Below, in pieces: positions 16,767-25,438 of a stretch of DNA of 64,000 nt. Made by a program: the position numbers and the translations under genes. The DNA is from an uncultured Verrucomicrobiales bacterium (GTDB lineage: Bacteria; Verrucomicrobiota; Verrucomicrobiia; Verrucomicrobiales; Akkermansiaceae). The stretch is taken from the NCBI GenBank assembly GCA_937905985.1, contig CALCWC010000044.1, positions 1 to 64,000 on the forward strand, read 5' to 3'. The notes below the pieces were generated by a model, which made no database searches, was not told the origin of the DNA, and saw only the letters and a program-made list of their open reading frames with translations. Position 1 is the stretch's first letter; the number at the start of each line of letters is the position of its first letter.

Positions 16767-17216
16767 ATGAAAAAATATTGTTGCCCCGAGTGTTCGGCCT
16801 CCTTCATGGTACCCCAGTCAAGCTGCCCTGATTGCGGGGCGGAGCTTGCAGAAGGGGATTGGAGCGTTATTGAGGAGGAATTGCCCCCCAAGCCGCAGAA
16901 CGCCTCCTGCATCCACATGGTGGGCGATCTGGGGAATCTGGTGTTCCACAGGCTGGCCACTGTCCATGATGTGGGCAGTCCGCTGCTTTCCCAGATTGTG
17001 GCCAAGGCCCGTGTGGCAGAGCGCGCACAGTTCAAAATCGGCTGGGATGGGGATACCTGCTTTGTGATACCCATTCCCGGCACAAAGAACGCCACGGCCG
17101 TGAACGGCTCCATCATTGAACGCAAAACGGAGCTGCGCCAGGGAGACTGCCTCTCCGTCTGCGGCAGGAGTTCCGGCAAGCTGGGCTTTGCCATCACCAT
17201 CCAGTATTTCGCCTGA
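16767..17216 (+). CDS. Zinc-ribbon plus FHA protein
   Basis: The product is 149 residues. It opens with a zinc ribbon (YCCPECSASF ... SCPDCGAEL, two CxxC knuckles). From about residue 55 there is a compact FHA-like beta domain (VHDVGSPLLSQIVAKARVAERAQFKI, then NATAVNGSIIERKTELRQGD), similar in layout to the FHA half of the kinase two genes upstream. It would read phosphothreonine marks and pass them to a zinc-ribbon partner. It starts 4 bases after the phosphatase stop and its own stop overlaps the next ATG by one base (TGATG), a sign of translational coupling. Confidence 0.78.
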   Translation: MKKYCCPECSASFMVPQSSCPDCGAELAEGDWSVIEEELPPKPQNASCIHMVGDLGNLVFHRLATVHDVGSPLLSQIVAKARVAERAQFKIGWDGDTCFVIPIPGTKNATAVNGSIIERKTELRQGDCLSVCGRSSGKLGFAITIQYFA

Positions 17217-18295
17217 TGCCTGCATATAAGATACAGTCCTTGACCGAGGAAAACCTGGCACCAATAGAGGTTCTGAGGCATCCCGAATTGTACGAATGGC
17301 GCGATATTGATGCTGCTCCGGGAGGGATTCTTGAAACTGCCGGGCTTAAGAATCTGCGCATCAGTTGTGCCAACTGCGGCTGGAGTATTCAGGACACCAT
17401 CCCCCCTTCTGCACAGGGCTTCTCCTTGTGCCCGGACTGCTCCGAGCCCTTGTTCCTAGCCAAGCGGCTTTTTGAAAGGAAGACGGAACACCAACCGAAT
17501 TTTAGAATTCAGCGGAGCAAGGCAGGATTTATCCATATCGACGGTTGGGAGAAGTGTAAAAACGCCGTGGTCTACTATACCTGCAACGGGCAGGATCCAA
17601 CCGACTCGGACAACCGGTACACCAGGCCGTTCAAGCCGGATTCCAACCATGGCGCGGAGATACGCGCCGTCTGTTATTCAGAAGACACCAAATCACAGGT
17701 GGAGAGTATGCTTCTCCAAGATCCGTGCCCAACCATATCACACCAATGCCGCTTCTGCGGGAGTCGCGTTGAAGGGCGCGGGGAACGCATTACATGTCCC
17801 ACATGCGGTGTTAGCCTCATCACGCATGGCGTAGGGCCATCCTCTGAGGAACCTCCCGGTTTCACATGCTCCTCCTGTCGCTCGGGGCGCTTGAATATCG
17901 GCGCGGATGCCCGGTTGCGCTGTGAATCATGCGGGGCGGAGTACATGTTCTCCAACACTTGGAACTTCTCCTGCTGGAGGATTGAGTGCCCGGTATGCCG
18001 CAAAGGTGTTGCTCTTATGGCTTCCGAAAGTGACGGGAAAAACAACTTCTGCCCGGAATGCCATTACCCCCTCTGCTACGATACCGAATTCGGTTGGATG
18101 GCCGTCCCGCTGCAAATAGAACCACCCACCAATCAACGGGAACCCGCCTCCGCGCCCTCGCTTGCAGTAGGTGAAACAGAAAACTCTCCAAGCCCTGAAT
18201 CGCCCAAGTCATCCAAAACCAACAATCATTGGGGATGCTGGGCACTGATATGCCTTTTCATTATCATCTGTCTCAAGGCTTGTGACTCTTTTTAA
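17216..18295 (+). CDS. Tail-anchored multi-zinc-ribbon protein
   Basis: The product is 359 residues with at least four CxxC knuckle pairs (CANCGW and CPDC; CRFCGS and CPTCG; CSSCRS and CESCGA; CPVCRK and CPECH). Between the first two ribbons is a beta-rich insert with YYTCNGQDPTDSDNRYTRPF, which resembles a bacterial chitobiase/Ig-like fold. A low-complexity Ser/Pro stretch leads to a C-terminal membrane helix (GCWALICLFIIICLKAC) that ends four residues before the stop, giving a tail anchor. It probably docks regulators at the membrane, next to the dynamin-like GTPase encoded 44 bases downstream. The family is not recognised. Confidence 0.65.
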   Translation: MPAYKIQSLTEENLAPIEVLRHPELYEWRDIDAAPGGILETAGLKNLRISCANCGWSIQDTIPPSAQGFSLCPDCSEPLFLAKRLFERKTEHQPNFRIQRSKAGFIHIDGWEKCKNAVVYYTCNGQDPTDSDNRYTRPFKPDSNHGAEIRAVCYSEDTKSQVESMLLQDPCPTISHQCRFCGSRVEGRGERITCPTCGVSLITHGVGPSSEEPPGFTCSSCRSGRLNIGADARLRCESCGAEYMFSNTWNFSCWRIECPVCRKGVALMASESDGKNNFCPECHYPLCYDTEFGWMAVPLQIEPPTNQREPASAPSLAVGETENSPSPESPKSSKTNNHWGCWALICLFIIICLKACDSF

Positions 18296-18339
18296 CAGAA
18301 AGAAACCTTCCACAACTTTCAACCCAATCAAAATCAACC

Positions 18340-20532
18340 ATGAGCAAAAACATTCTACTGAACAAACCTGAATCCCAGGCGGCTCTTGAACAGGTGAACC
18401 GAACCATAAATGCAATCTCCGACCAACTCAAGACATTGAAGGACTCCGAACTCAACAAGTGCTTCGCTCAGTTGAGGAGAGATATCAAACAATACGGATC
18501 GGATATTTCAATTGTGGTCTCCATGGGCATGTTGAAGGCTGGAAAATCCACGCTCGTCAACGTTCTTGCGCGGTGCGACTCAGCCTCCCCCACAGGTTAC
18601 GGCGTGGATACCACTCTCCGCCCGGCCCTTATCCGCATGCGCGGAGAGGACGACACGGACCGTGACCGCGGACGCATTGTCGTCTACTTCTATACGCCTC
18701 CGCAAGAAAGTGATGTTGCCGCCGCACCAAGCTCCTGTGATGCAGACAAAGAGGATGACAACAGGAACAAACAGATGGAGTATGTCTTGGACGAACTGCG
18801 TGGCATTGAGCAGGATGGCGGTTTCCCCAAGCAGGAGTACCCGTTGGAGGAGGAGTACCTGCAGGCCATACTGTGCGCCAAACCAGAGGATGACAGGAAC
18901 AATTACCTACACGGGAAGGAGCCGCTTCTGGTTCTGGTGGAGACTCCCTATCGCAACAAGGAAGAATTGAAAAATACGGACCGCATGCATGTATGTGACG
19001 ACATTCTGTTAAAGGAAGGACGTATGCTCTTGGATATGCCGGGTCTGGATTCCGGGCAGGCAGACGTATCCAAGCACACAAGGCGCTACATGTGCCTGCT
19101 GGAGGATTGCGATGCCCTGATGTTTGTACAAAGCTCTGTGGCTCCACTGAACGAGAAGGCCCGCGAAAACCTAAAGGCCATCTTGAGCCAGCGCCGCACT
19201 GCATCCATCACCATTGTTCAGAATATCATGCTTGCCAAGCCTTGGAGAAACGCTGATGTGAACAACGCGGAACAGGGCAGGCAGCACAAGCACGCTATAG
19301 GTCTGGTTAAAGCCTTCGCAAAGGAGGTGAACCGCGATGGCGGAGAACCGGATACCTTCCTCGTCAATCTAGGCATGGCTTACGATTCCATGTTCGAAGC
19401 TCAAGAACGTTTCAACGAGAAATACATCCTGCCAGGCTCCCAGACCGGCGAGGGACGGGTGACATATGAATCCCTCTGGGCTGCATCCCAGGTGAAGTCT
19501 CTTGAGGACGCCCTGATTGACCAGCTGGACAAGAACGGAACAAGCAACAGGATTCAGCACTGCAACAGCAGCCTGAAAAACCATTGCCAATATATTGCCA
19601 AAGACGTGCTGGGCAGAATCAAGGATACGCTCAGGCAGAAGACGAAAAGAGCCGAGACAATCTGGAAACGCTGGATGGAAATGAGAGATAAGCTGGATGC
19701 CGACCTGAAGGACAGGCAGCTGGTAAAAAGCCCGGCCTCTTTCCGTCTAAATCTTTCTCAAGAGCTGCAGAAGGTTGTTGACAAGTGCGAGAAAGAATAT
19801 GAAGAGAAGTTCCAAAATCAGGATAGCATACCCGGGAGCGATATAGACAGCTTCTTGGCCACATGCGGTAAACAGATGAGAGACTGTTGCTGCGACCTGC
19901 TGAAAAACGTTACGTTCGATGATATCGACATAGAAGACGCCGATGGCAACAGAATCACCCTGAGGGAAAGTTGTAAAAACACTCTAGCAGCTATCTTCCA
20001 GAAATGGTGCACAGGTGAAGTTTTTCCCGGTGGGGCCGATGAGGCAGAAGGAGATGCATCTGATTATCATCACCTGTATGATAAAATTCAGCACCAATAC
20101 CGCCCGAAGATCAAGTCCAAGATTGAGATGTACCGCTTGAATATTGACTCCTCCAAGTTCCCCAAGCCTTCCCCACCAAAAAAATACAAGAATACTAACT
20201 TCTTCAACGATTTAACCAAACACTTGGAAATTACCAAGCGTATGGGTGAGGTCACATACGCATACGGGATATGGCAGGATGAACTGGATAAAATAATGAA
20301 ATTTTATGAGAGTGAAACGGCAAAGCTCATTGCCGAGGGATACCTGGATTCTGCACAACTTATCTTCAAGAAAGTCAAGGATGAAGGATATGCCAGCCTG
20401 CGCCAGCAGATGACCACTTTTATCCGGGAACAAGAAGCGCAAATAACTAGGACTAGGCAAAATATGGACCTCATCGATCGAACGGTCGCCAGTTTTGACG
20501 ACGTGTACGATTGGTTGGCAAAAATCAAATAA
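18340..20532 (+). CDS. Dynamin-like GTPase
   Basis: The product is 730 residues. The GTPase domain occupies about residues 50-360: G1 is SMGMLKAGKSTLVN, G2 probably TTLRPA, and G3 MLLDMPGLDSGQ. Several long helical stretches follow (KDVLGRIKDTLRQKTKRAE; QQMTTFIREQEAQITRTRQ), as expected for dynamin stalk or coiled-coil assemblies. No membrane span is seen, so membrane contact is probably through the stalk or a partner. Bacterial dynamins remodel or seal membranes and some act in stress or phage response. The next gene encodes a multi-pass membrane protein only 9 bases away, a likely partner. The gene is visibly more AT-rich than its upstream neighbours. Confidence 0.85.
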   Translation: MSKNILLNKPESQAALEQVNRTINAISDQLKTLKDSELNKCFAQLRRDIKQYGSDISIVVSMGMLKAGKSTLVNVLARCDSASPTGYGVDTTLRPALIRMRGEDDTDRDRGRIVVYFYTPPQESDVAAAPSSCDADKEDDNRNKQMEYVLDELRGIEQDGGFPKQEYPLEEEYLQAILCAKPEDDRNNYLHGKEPLLVLVETPYRNKEELKNTDRMHVCDDILLKEGRMLLDMPGLDSGQADVSKHTRRYMCLLEDCDALMFVQSSVAPLNEKARENLKAILSQRRTASITIVQNIMLAKPWRNADVNNAEQGRQHKHAIGLVKAFAKEVNRDGGEPDTFLVNLGMAYDSMFEAQERFNEKYILPGSQTGEGRVTYESLWAASQVKSLEDALIDQLDKNGTSNRIQHCNSSLKNHCQYIAKDVLGRIKDTLRQKTKRAETIWKRWMEMRDKLDADLKDRQLVKSPASFRLNLSQELQKVVDKCEKEYEEKFQNQDSIPGSDIDSFLATCGKQMRDCCCDLLKNVTFDDIDIEDADGNRITLRESCKNTLAAIFQKWCTGEVFPGGADEAEGDASDYHHLYDKIQHQYRPKIKSKIEMYRLNIDSSKFPKPSPPKKYKNTNFFNDLTKHLEITKRMGEVTYAYGIWQDELDKIMKFYESETAKLIAEGYLDSAQLIFKKVKDEGYASLRQQMTTFIREQEAQITRTRQNMDLIDRTVASFDDVYDWLAKIK

Positions 20533-20541
20533 TTCAAAGGT

Positions 20542-21522
20542 ATGAAAAATTTCGTGATATGGGGAGCGCTTATCCTCATTGCATATTTTGGAGCGGATAT
20601 CATTGAGAAGGGGCATGCGTTAAATAACGCGACACCGTGGCCCGTTCTGGGCTGGATGCTGTGGATTGCGCTGCTCCTTTTCGTGTGGCATTGGTTGCTT
20701 CATCCCATCTTCAGCTTCATCGCTCTCAAAAATACCGCGAACTGCACTAGCAAGGACAAGCTGAAGGCCGTGCAAAGATATCTCAAGCATCTTCCGAAGG
20801 GTGATGCCTTGCGCGCACAGTGGACCCCCAAATGCCAAAACGCCCTTGTCGGAAATAACAAGCAGGAGCAGCTGGATTTTCTGGTTCGTTTCTCAGAAGT
20901 GGACCCCCGCTCCCGGATTGCTTCTGAAACAATCAAGAAATACAGTCTAGGAGCCAGCGTGGCTGTCGTGTTCAGTCGCAACAATATGGTGGATGGTATC
21001 ATCATGCTGGTCACGCAAGGCAAACTGGTGGTGGAACTGGCTAGATTGGCAGGCTACAAACCCTCCCCCGTGTTCAACTCACTGTGCTTTTCCTGGATTT
21101 TGGCGAACTCCGTCCTCAACGCCCTCTTTGTCCAGAATGCTTCTGGAGCTGCGGGAGATATGGCAGCAACAGCAATTGGCGAAATGATGATGAGCCCCGA
21201 GGAAATTGGCGCTGATTTTGCGGGGACGAAATTATGTGCATTCACCATCTCAACGCTGTTGGAGGCTCTTGTCGCAGCATCTACGGTGTATGTTACAGGG
21301 CACATCTTCCTGCGCAAACTTCAATTGGAACACGCTCCCAAAGAGGAAGGCAGACTGCATGAACTCATCGGCTTGCGCCGCCAAGCACGTAAAGAGCTCG
21401 GGGTGGAAATCCTCAAATCTATTCCCAATCTTGTAAAAGCCGCTAAAAATAAAATTTTGCAAGCAATTTTGGGAAATGACGAGTCTGCCGATGAGAATAA
21501 CGCAGCAGACACCGCATTATAA
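20542..21522 (+). CDS. Multi-pass membrane protein (YcjF/DUF697-like)
   Basis: The product is 326 residues. Two N-terminal helices (VIWGALILIAYFGADII; WPVLGWMLWIALLLFVWHWL) are followed by a soluble segment. A second membrane-associated block lies at about 145-260 (SLGASVAVVFSRNNMVDGIIMLVTQGK, AFTISTLLEALVAASTVYVTG). The pattern SLGASVAVVFSRN...DGIIMLV resembles the DUF697/YcjF family, which often pairs with GTPases such as YcjX or dynamins. The gene directly follows the dynamin gene. A membrane receptor or anchor for that GTPase is the best inference. Confidence 0.6.
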   Translation: MKNFVIWGALILIAYFGADIIEKGHALNNATPWPVLGWMLWIALLLFVWHWLLHPIFSFIALKNTANCTSKDKLKAVQRYLKHLPKGDALRAQWTPKCQNALVGNNKQEQLDFLVRFSEVDPRSRIASETIKKYSLGASVAVVFSRNNMVDGIIMLVTQGKLVVELARLAGYKPSPVFNSLCFSWILANSVLNALFVQNASGAAGDMAATAIGEMMMSPEEIGADFAGTKLCAFTISTLLEALVAASTVYVTGHIFLRKLQLEHAPKEEGRLHELIGLRRQARKELGVEILKSIPNLVKAAKNKILQAILGNDESADENNAADTAL

Positions 21523-21595
21523 CCAATCTTCATATTCCTTCACGGGCCTATATGGCTCATTTCAAAACAGTACTAACAACAATACAACAATAGCA

Positions 21596-22003
21596 ATGAG
21601 TAATTATCAAAACACATCGCAACACTACGGTGCCCCCCAGGGCAACTCATCCCAGCACTACGGAAACGGGCAGGGCAGCTCATCCCAGTATTACGGTGCC
21701 CCCCAGGGCAGCGCTCCCGCACCGATACGCCGCAACGAGGCGACCGCTTCGGCGCCAAACGGAACGCCCTCCGAAAACACTAGAAAGGCAAGGTGGGTCT
21801 ACGTCCTTTTGGCTCTACTCCTGGGCGGTTTCGGCATTCACAATTTCTATGCGGGCTACCACAAGAAGGGAGCCATCCAGCTGGGGGTGACTCTTGTGGG
21901 AGGCGCCTTGACTGGCGGCATAGCCGGTATAGCCATGTGCTTGTGGGCCGTGTATGAAGCGTTTGTTGTGCAAATCGACGCCAAAGGTCTTCCTTTTGTA
22001 TAA
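21596..22003 (+). CDS. TM2-domain membrane protein
   Basis: The product is 135 residues from the ATG giving MSNYQNTSQHYG. The first 55 residues are a low-complexity Gln/Ser/Tyr/Gly tail with repeated QHYGAPQGNSS and QYYGAPQGSA blocks. The rest is a TM2 domain: two helices (WVYVLLALLLGGFGIHNFYAG; GIAGIAMCLWAVYEAF) joined by a short turn with the family's HNFYAG motif. It follows the membrane gene by 73 bases and may close the signalling run. The disordered tail could bind a partner at the membrane. An earlier start would overlap the upstream gene. Confidence 0.8.
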   Translation: MSNYQNTSQHYGAPQGNSSQHYGNGQGSSSQYYGAPQGSAPAPIRRNEATASAPNGTPSENTRKARWVYVLLALLLGGFGIHNFYAGYHKKGAIQLGVTLVGGALTGGIAGIAMCLWAVYEAFVVQIDAKGLPFV

Positions 22004-22043
22004 CACAGCATATGGAATAAAATAAGCTAGGATTTGAAGTCTT

Positions 22044-22223
22044 ATGGGCGAAAGTATATCGAACATGTGGTCAATGTCGCCAATCATAGCGATTGGATCG
22101 ATTATCATGTTTGCTGCCTTCATTGGTAATTGGAGTGGACGGGTGAAAAAGATAGGTATGGCAGTTGGAGCCATTTTGATTATCATCGGCTTTTTCTCGT
22201 TCATAAGCTCTTGTGCTGCGTAG
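22044..22223 (+). CDS. Small 59-residue membrane protein
   Basis: An ATG-started frame of 59 codons predicts two membrane helices (MSPIIAIGSIIMFAAFIG; MAVGAILIIIGFFSFISS) joined by a basic loop (GRVKKIG). It is 40 bases after the TM2 gene and has similarly low GC content. A weak purine-rich stretch (GATTTGAAG) precedes the start. No family is recognised. It could be the last gene of the island. Confidence 0.5.
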   Translation: MGESISNMWSMSPIIAIGSIIMFAAFIGNWSGRVKKIGMAVGAILIIIGFFSFISSCAA

Positions 22224-22428
22224 ATTTGTCACGCATCGAGCAAAGTACAAGTCGTAACAAATCGATGCAGGGCGAACTTTGGCTTAGCATGCACATAGGT
22301 ATGATATCGCTGTGTCATGAACTCCATGGCACAACGATGTCGCCCATCCGAATCGGCTGTTCCCTGGCCGCTGGGGTGAGATAGAAGTTGACACAGGAAC
22401 AAACTTGGGCTTCAATAGAAGCTTGATT

Positions 22429-22857
22429 ATGAAAGCGATTGCATTCTTGGCTTTGACGGCGGCGCTGTGCGGCGGGGCGTGGGCGCAGCAGGGGAGCGCG
22501 TACACCACGCCCGGCGGCACCAGGCACTACAACGGGCCAAACGGCTACCACGGCTCATCCTACACCACGCCGGGCGGTACCACGCACTATAGCGACAACC
22601 GTGGAACGAGCGGAACCTCCTACACCACACCGGGCGGCACCACCCACTACTCCGACAACAAGGGCACGCGCGGCACCTCCTACACCACGCCGGGCGGCAC
22701 CACCCACTACACGGACAACAAGGGCCGCAGCGTCACCTCCTACACCACGCCCGGCGGCACCACGCACTACCGCGACAACCAGGGCCGCACGGGAACGTCC
22801 TACACCACGCCGGGCGGCACCACCCACTACAGCGGGAACTTCTTTGACAAGAAGTAG
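22429..22857 (+). CDS. Secreted protein of tandem 20-residue repeats
   Basis: The product is 142 residues from the ATG giving MKAIAFLALTAALCGG. A signal peptide (cleavage after AWA) is followed by six near-identical units of 20 residues with the consensus TSYTTPGGTTHYSDNKG. At DNA level the repeats are 60 bp. Apart from a short FFDKK end there is no other domain. It should be exported and is probably extended or beta-structured. Rich in Tyr, Thr, His and Gly, it might bind metal or carbohydrate, but no function can be assigned. The upstream Met at 22405 is less likely because it would precede the signal peptide. Confidence 0.7.
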   Translation: MKAIAFLALTAALCGGAWAQQGSAYTTPGGTRHYNGPNGYHGSSYTTPGGTTHYSDNRGTSGTSYTTPGGTTHYSDNKGTRGTSYTTPGGTTHYTDNKGRSVTSYTTPGGTTHYRDNQGRTGTSYTTPGGTTHYSGNFFDKK

Positions 22858-22865
22858 CCCGCGGG

Positions 22866-23261
22866 TTACGGCAGGCGCTTTTCCTCCGTATCCTGCGGGG
22901 CAGGGGTGCAGTTGCGCATGGGGCGCTCCTGCCCTGCGGGTTGGGATTCCTCCTCCGCACCCGGCAGGTTGTCTGTGCGGCGGTAGACGGCGGCGGTGAT
23001 GAGGGAAACCGCGATGGCCAGCACGCCGATGTCGTCCAGCCAGCCGACGATGGGAATGATGTCCGAGAGGATATCCGCGGGCCACACGGCGTAGATCAGG
23101 GCGAGCAGGGCAATGATGATGTTGCGCGGGGTGACCAGCTTGCCCTTCATGTGCTGGGCTGCGGCACCGGCGCGCTCGCCGGCGGGCTTGCCGTGGAAGA
23201 GGCGCACCACCAGCTCCGGCAGCGCCAGCAGGCATCCTCCCTTGTCAGGTGTTGGGTTCAT
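22866..23261 (-). CDS. DUF1232-like small membrane protein
   Basis: The product is 131 residues from the ATG giving MNPTPDKGGCL. A membrane-associated block near residues 45-95 reads NIIIALLALIYAVWPADILSDIIPIVGWLDD then IGVLAIAVSLITAAVY. The AVWPADILSDIIPIVGWLDDIG pattern is the hallmark of the DUF1232/YkvA family, small integral membrane proteins of unknown role. The C-terminus is charged (RTDNLPGAEEES). The gene stands alone between the secreted repeat protein (convergent) and aroK (divergent). A longer start at 23405 is possible but would invade the aroK upstream region. Confidence 0.75.
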   Translation of the reverse strand: MNPTPDKGGCLLALPELVVRLFHGKPAGERAGAAAQHMKGKLVTPRNIIIALLALIYAVWPADILSDIIPIVGWLDDIGVLAIAVSLITAAVYRRTDNLPGAEEESQPAGQERPMRNCTPAPQDTEEKRLP

Positions 23262-23431
23262 ACCGCCATATATACACCCACGGCGCCAAATGGCAACACC
23301 AATCCGCGGCTGCCGTGTCATGCCCCTGCATTTTTGATGCACACATTGCTCATTGAACATGCCCCTCAAATCTGCTACACTGGCTGCAGCAGAAAAAATC
23401 GTCAATCGTAAATCGTAAATTGTAAATCCCC

Positions 23432-23992
23432 ATGAATCCCACGCATCCCATAGAAACGCACGGACGCCCGATCATCCTCATCGGGCTCATGGGGTGCGGC
23501 AAGACCACCATCGGCAAGCTGGTGAGCAAGCGCACGGGCATGCCCCTGCTGGATATGGATGCCCTCATTGAGGAGCAGGTGGGCATGAAGATTTCGCAAA
23601 TCTTCGCAGAGCAGGGGGAGGCGCATTTCCGCATGCTGGAAACCGCGCTGTTGCGCTATCTGGCGGAGCATCCGCAAACGCCCCCGCCCATCATCTCCAC
23701 CGGCGGCGGCGTGGTCGTGCGCCCGGAGAACCGCCAGCTGCTGCGCGACCTGGGCTTTGTGGTGTGGCTCAATGTCTCCCCGCGCAGCCTGCTGCACCGC
23801 AATATCCGCTCCTCCAACCGCCCCCTGCTGCAGACGGAGAATCCCGCAGACACCATCTACCGCCTGTGGGCGGAGCGCGGCCCGCTCTACAAGGAAACCG
23901 CCCACCGTATCCTCAATACTTCCCGAACCGAGGTTGGCGAGGTCTGCCGCCGCGTCTGCGCCTTGGCAGAACGCTTTTTCGCGCACCGCTAG
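23432..23992 (+). CDS. aroK: Shikimate kinase
   Basis: The 186-residue product has the P-loop LMGCGKTTIGK, the substrate motif DMDALIE (shikimate-binding Asp), STGGGVV and the lid region SSNRPLL. It phosphorylates shikimate at the 3-hydroxyl in chorismate synthesis in the cytoplasm. The N-terminal extension (MNPTHPIETHGRPII) is only about 10 residues longer than typical. It is the sole aromatic-pathway gene here and is followed convergently by the PDZ gene at 24005. Confidence 0.94.
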   Translation: MNPTHPIETHGRPIILIGLMGCGKTTIGKLVSKRTGMPLLDMDALIEEQVGMKISQIFAEQGEAHFRMLETALLRYLAEHPQTPPPIISTGGGVVVRPENRQLLRDLGFVVWLNVSPRSLLHRNIRSSNRPLLQTENPADTIYRLWAERGPLYKETAHRILNTSRTEVGEVCRRVCALAERFFAHR

Positions 23993-24004
23993 CGCCGCCG
24001 CTTC

Positions 24005-24799
24005 TCAGTGCAGCGACTTCAAGCGCTGCAGGAACGGCGCGGGTATGGCGGCGCGTTGCTCCGGGGTGTCTATGTTGCTGTGGTAGAGCACGCGGCCTTC
24101 GCAGTCGAATATCTCCACCATCAGCAGGTTGTTGGCCCCGCGCAGCATGACGGAGCCGGCATTGTCTCGCAACCTGACAATGATTTCTCCCGCGCGGCCC
24201 TGCACCGTATCGCGCCCGTTTTCCTCATTCACCTCGCATGCGTGGTCGCGTATCGCCTGCATGATGTCCGTGAGCTTGGCGGTGTCGATTTCATTCGGCA
24301 GCAGGGCCAGCTGCTCGCATACCGCGTTGTGCAGTTCGCGGATACGCTCCTGATTCTGCGGGGTGAGGTTCAGCGGGCGCGGCACGCGGTCGCCGCCCAC
24401 GGCGGTTTCCAGGCTGCTTTGGGTCTTGGCCGCGGGGCAGGGGGACAGCATGAGGCGGACGTTGGTGACCTGCAGGTGCCCGCGGCGCATGAATTCCACG
24501 CGCACGGTTTCCATGGCGGCGTGCTTGGAGAGCAGGGTGGCCAGCTGCGCCTTGTTGTGCACGGGCTTGCCGTCCAGCATCACAATCACGTCTCCCGCCT
24601 CCACGCCCGCGCGTTCCGCCGCGCCGCCGGGCAGCAGGGAGAGCACGCGCACGCCCCGCTCAATCGCCGCGGGGTGCGCGGCGTCCGGCACCACGTCCTC
24701 TCCCACCAGCCCCAGCACACTGTGGTGGGACACCGCCGCCTGCGCCCATCCTGTTATCAGCAGGAGGAAGGCTGGCAAGCTGGCGAGCAGGCGTTTCAT
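24005..24799 (-). CDS. Exported PDZ-domain protein
   Basis: The product is 264 residues from the ATG giving MKRLLASLPAFLLLITGWAQA, with a GGAG ribosome site 8 bases upstream. The signal peptide is followed by a PDZ domain (about residues 45-110: LSLLPGGAAERAGVEAGDVIVMLDGKPVHN). The C-terminal half (about 125-264) is helical and then beta-rich (RIRELHNAVCEQLALL, GEIIVRLRDNAGSVMLRGANN) with no protease motif. A periplasmic adaptor or sensor is likely. It is the second gene after the membrane protein at 24814, which it nearly touches, so both are expected to be co-expressed. Confidence 0.75.
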   Translation of the reverse strand: MKRLLASLPAFLLLITGWAQAAVSHHSVLGLVGEDVVPDAAHPAAIERGVRVLSLLPGGAAERAGVEAGDVIVMLDGKPVHNKAQLATLLSKHAAMETVRVEFMRRGHLQVTNVRLMLSPCPAAKTQSSLETAVGGDRVPRPLNLTPQNQERIRELHNAVCEQLALLPNEIDTAKLTDIMQAIRDHACEVNEENGRDTVQGRAGEIIVRLRDNAGSVMLRGANNLLMVEIFDCEGRVLYHSNIDTPEQRAAIPAPFLQRLKSLH

Positions 24800-24813
24800 T
24801 GGGGCGGTCTCCA

Positions 24814-25359
24814 TCAAAGAATGTCTTCCGGCACCGTCACGCTGATGGTGGAGGGGACGCGCACGGTGTAGGTGGCTCCGTTCTCGTCATCGCTCAGCAC
24901 AAAGGTGTCCTCGTAAATCACATCGTAGGTGCGGGTGGGCAGGCCATCCTCGCTCCAGTTCACGCGCTGGTTGTCATGCGTGTCAATCACGCTGCGGCTC
25001 ACCTGGCCCTCCGGCGCATTCCCTGCCACGGCCGTGTTGATGGCGCAAATGCCGCCAGCAATGCAGCACCCCGCCACCACCGCCGCCGCATGGTGCAGCC
25101 AGCGCTTCCCCGCGAAGCCGCGGATGCGCTTGTCCGCCGCCGCCATATACATGGCCACTCCCATGCGCCCCAGTGCCCCCAGCGGCACGGGGGCGGGTGT
25201 CAGCCGCCGCAGCTGCGCCTCCGTGCGCTGCAGCTCTGCCTCTTCCGCAGACGCTGTACACATTGCTGCCAGCAGGCGCTTTTCCAGCGCCTGCGGCAGC
25301 AATGCGGCTTTCATGCCGTTCAGTTCTGTGTGTGCTGCTTTCATGTGCTTCTCATACAC
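24814..25359 (-). CDS. Single-pass membrane protein, anti-sigma-like layout
   Basis: The product is 181 residues. An N-terminal helical cytoplasmic part (LPQALEKRLLAAM, AEEAELQRTEAQLRRL) is followed by one membrane helix near 90-108 (HHAAAVVAGCCIAGGICAI) and an extracytoplasmic tail with DDENGATYTVRVPSTISVTV. That topology (cytoplasmic helices, one span, outer domain) resembles anti-sigma factors, but no sigma factor is adjacent and no zinc-binding motif is seen, so this is a description and not a call. It is translationally adjacent to the PDZ gene. The Met at 25344 is an alternative start. Confidence 0.45.
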   Translation of the reverse strand: MYEKHMKAAHTELNGMKAALLPQALEKRLLAAMCTASAEEAELQRTEAQLRRLTPAPVPLGALGRMGVAMYMAAADKRIRGFAGKRWLHHAAAVVAGCCIAGGICAINTAVAGNAPEGQVSRSVIDTHDNQRVNWSEDGLPTRTYDVIYEDTFVLSDDENGATYTVRVPSTISVTVPEDIL

Positions 25360-25438
25360 ATAGGCGCATGAACGGCATGGTATTATTTAGTTTTGTGCCT
25401 GTTTTCTTTCAAGCGTTTCACCAATGGCAAATCGCAAA

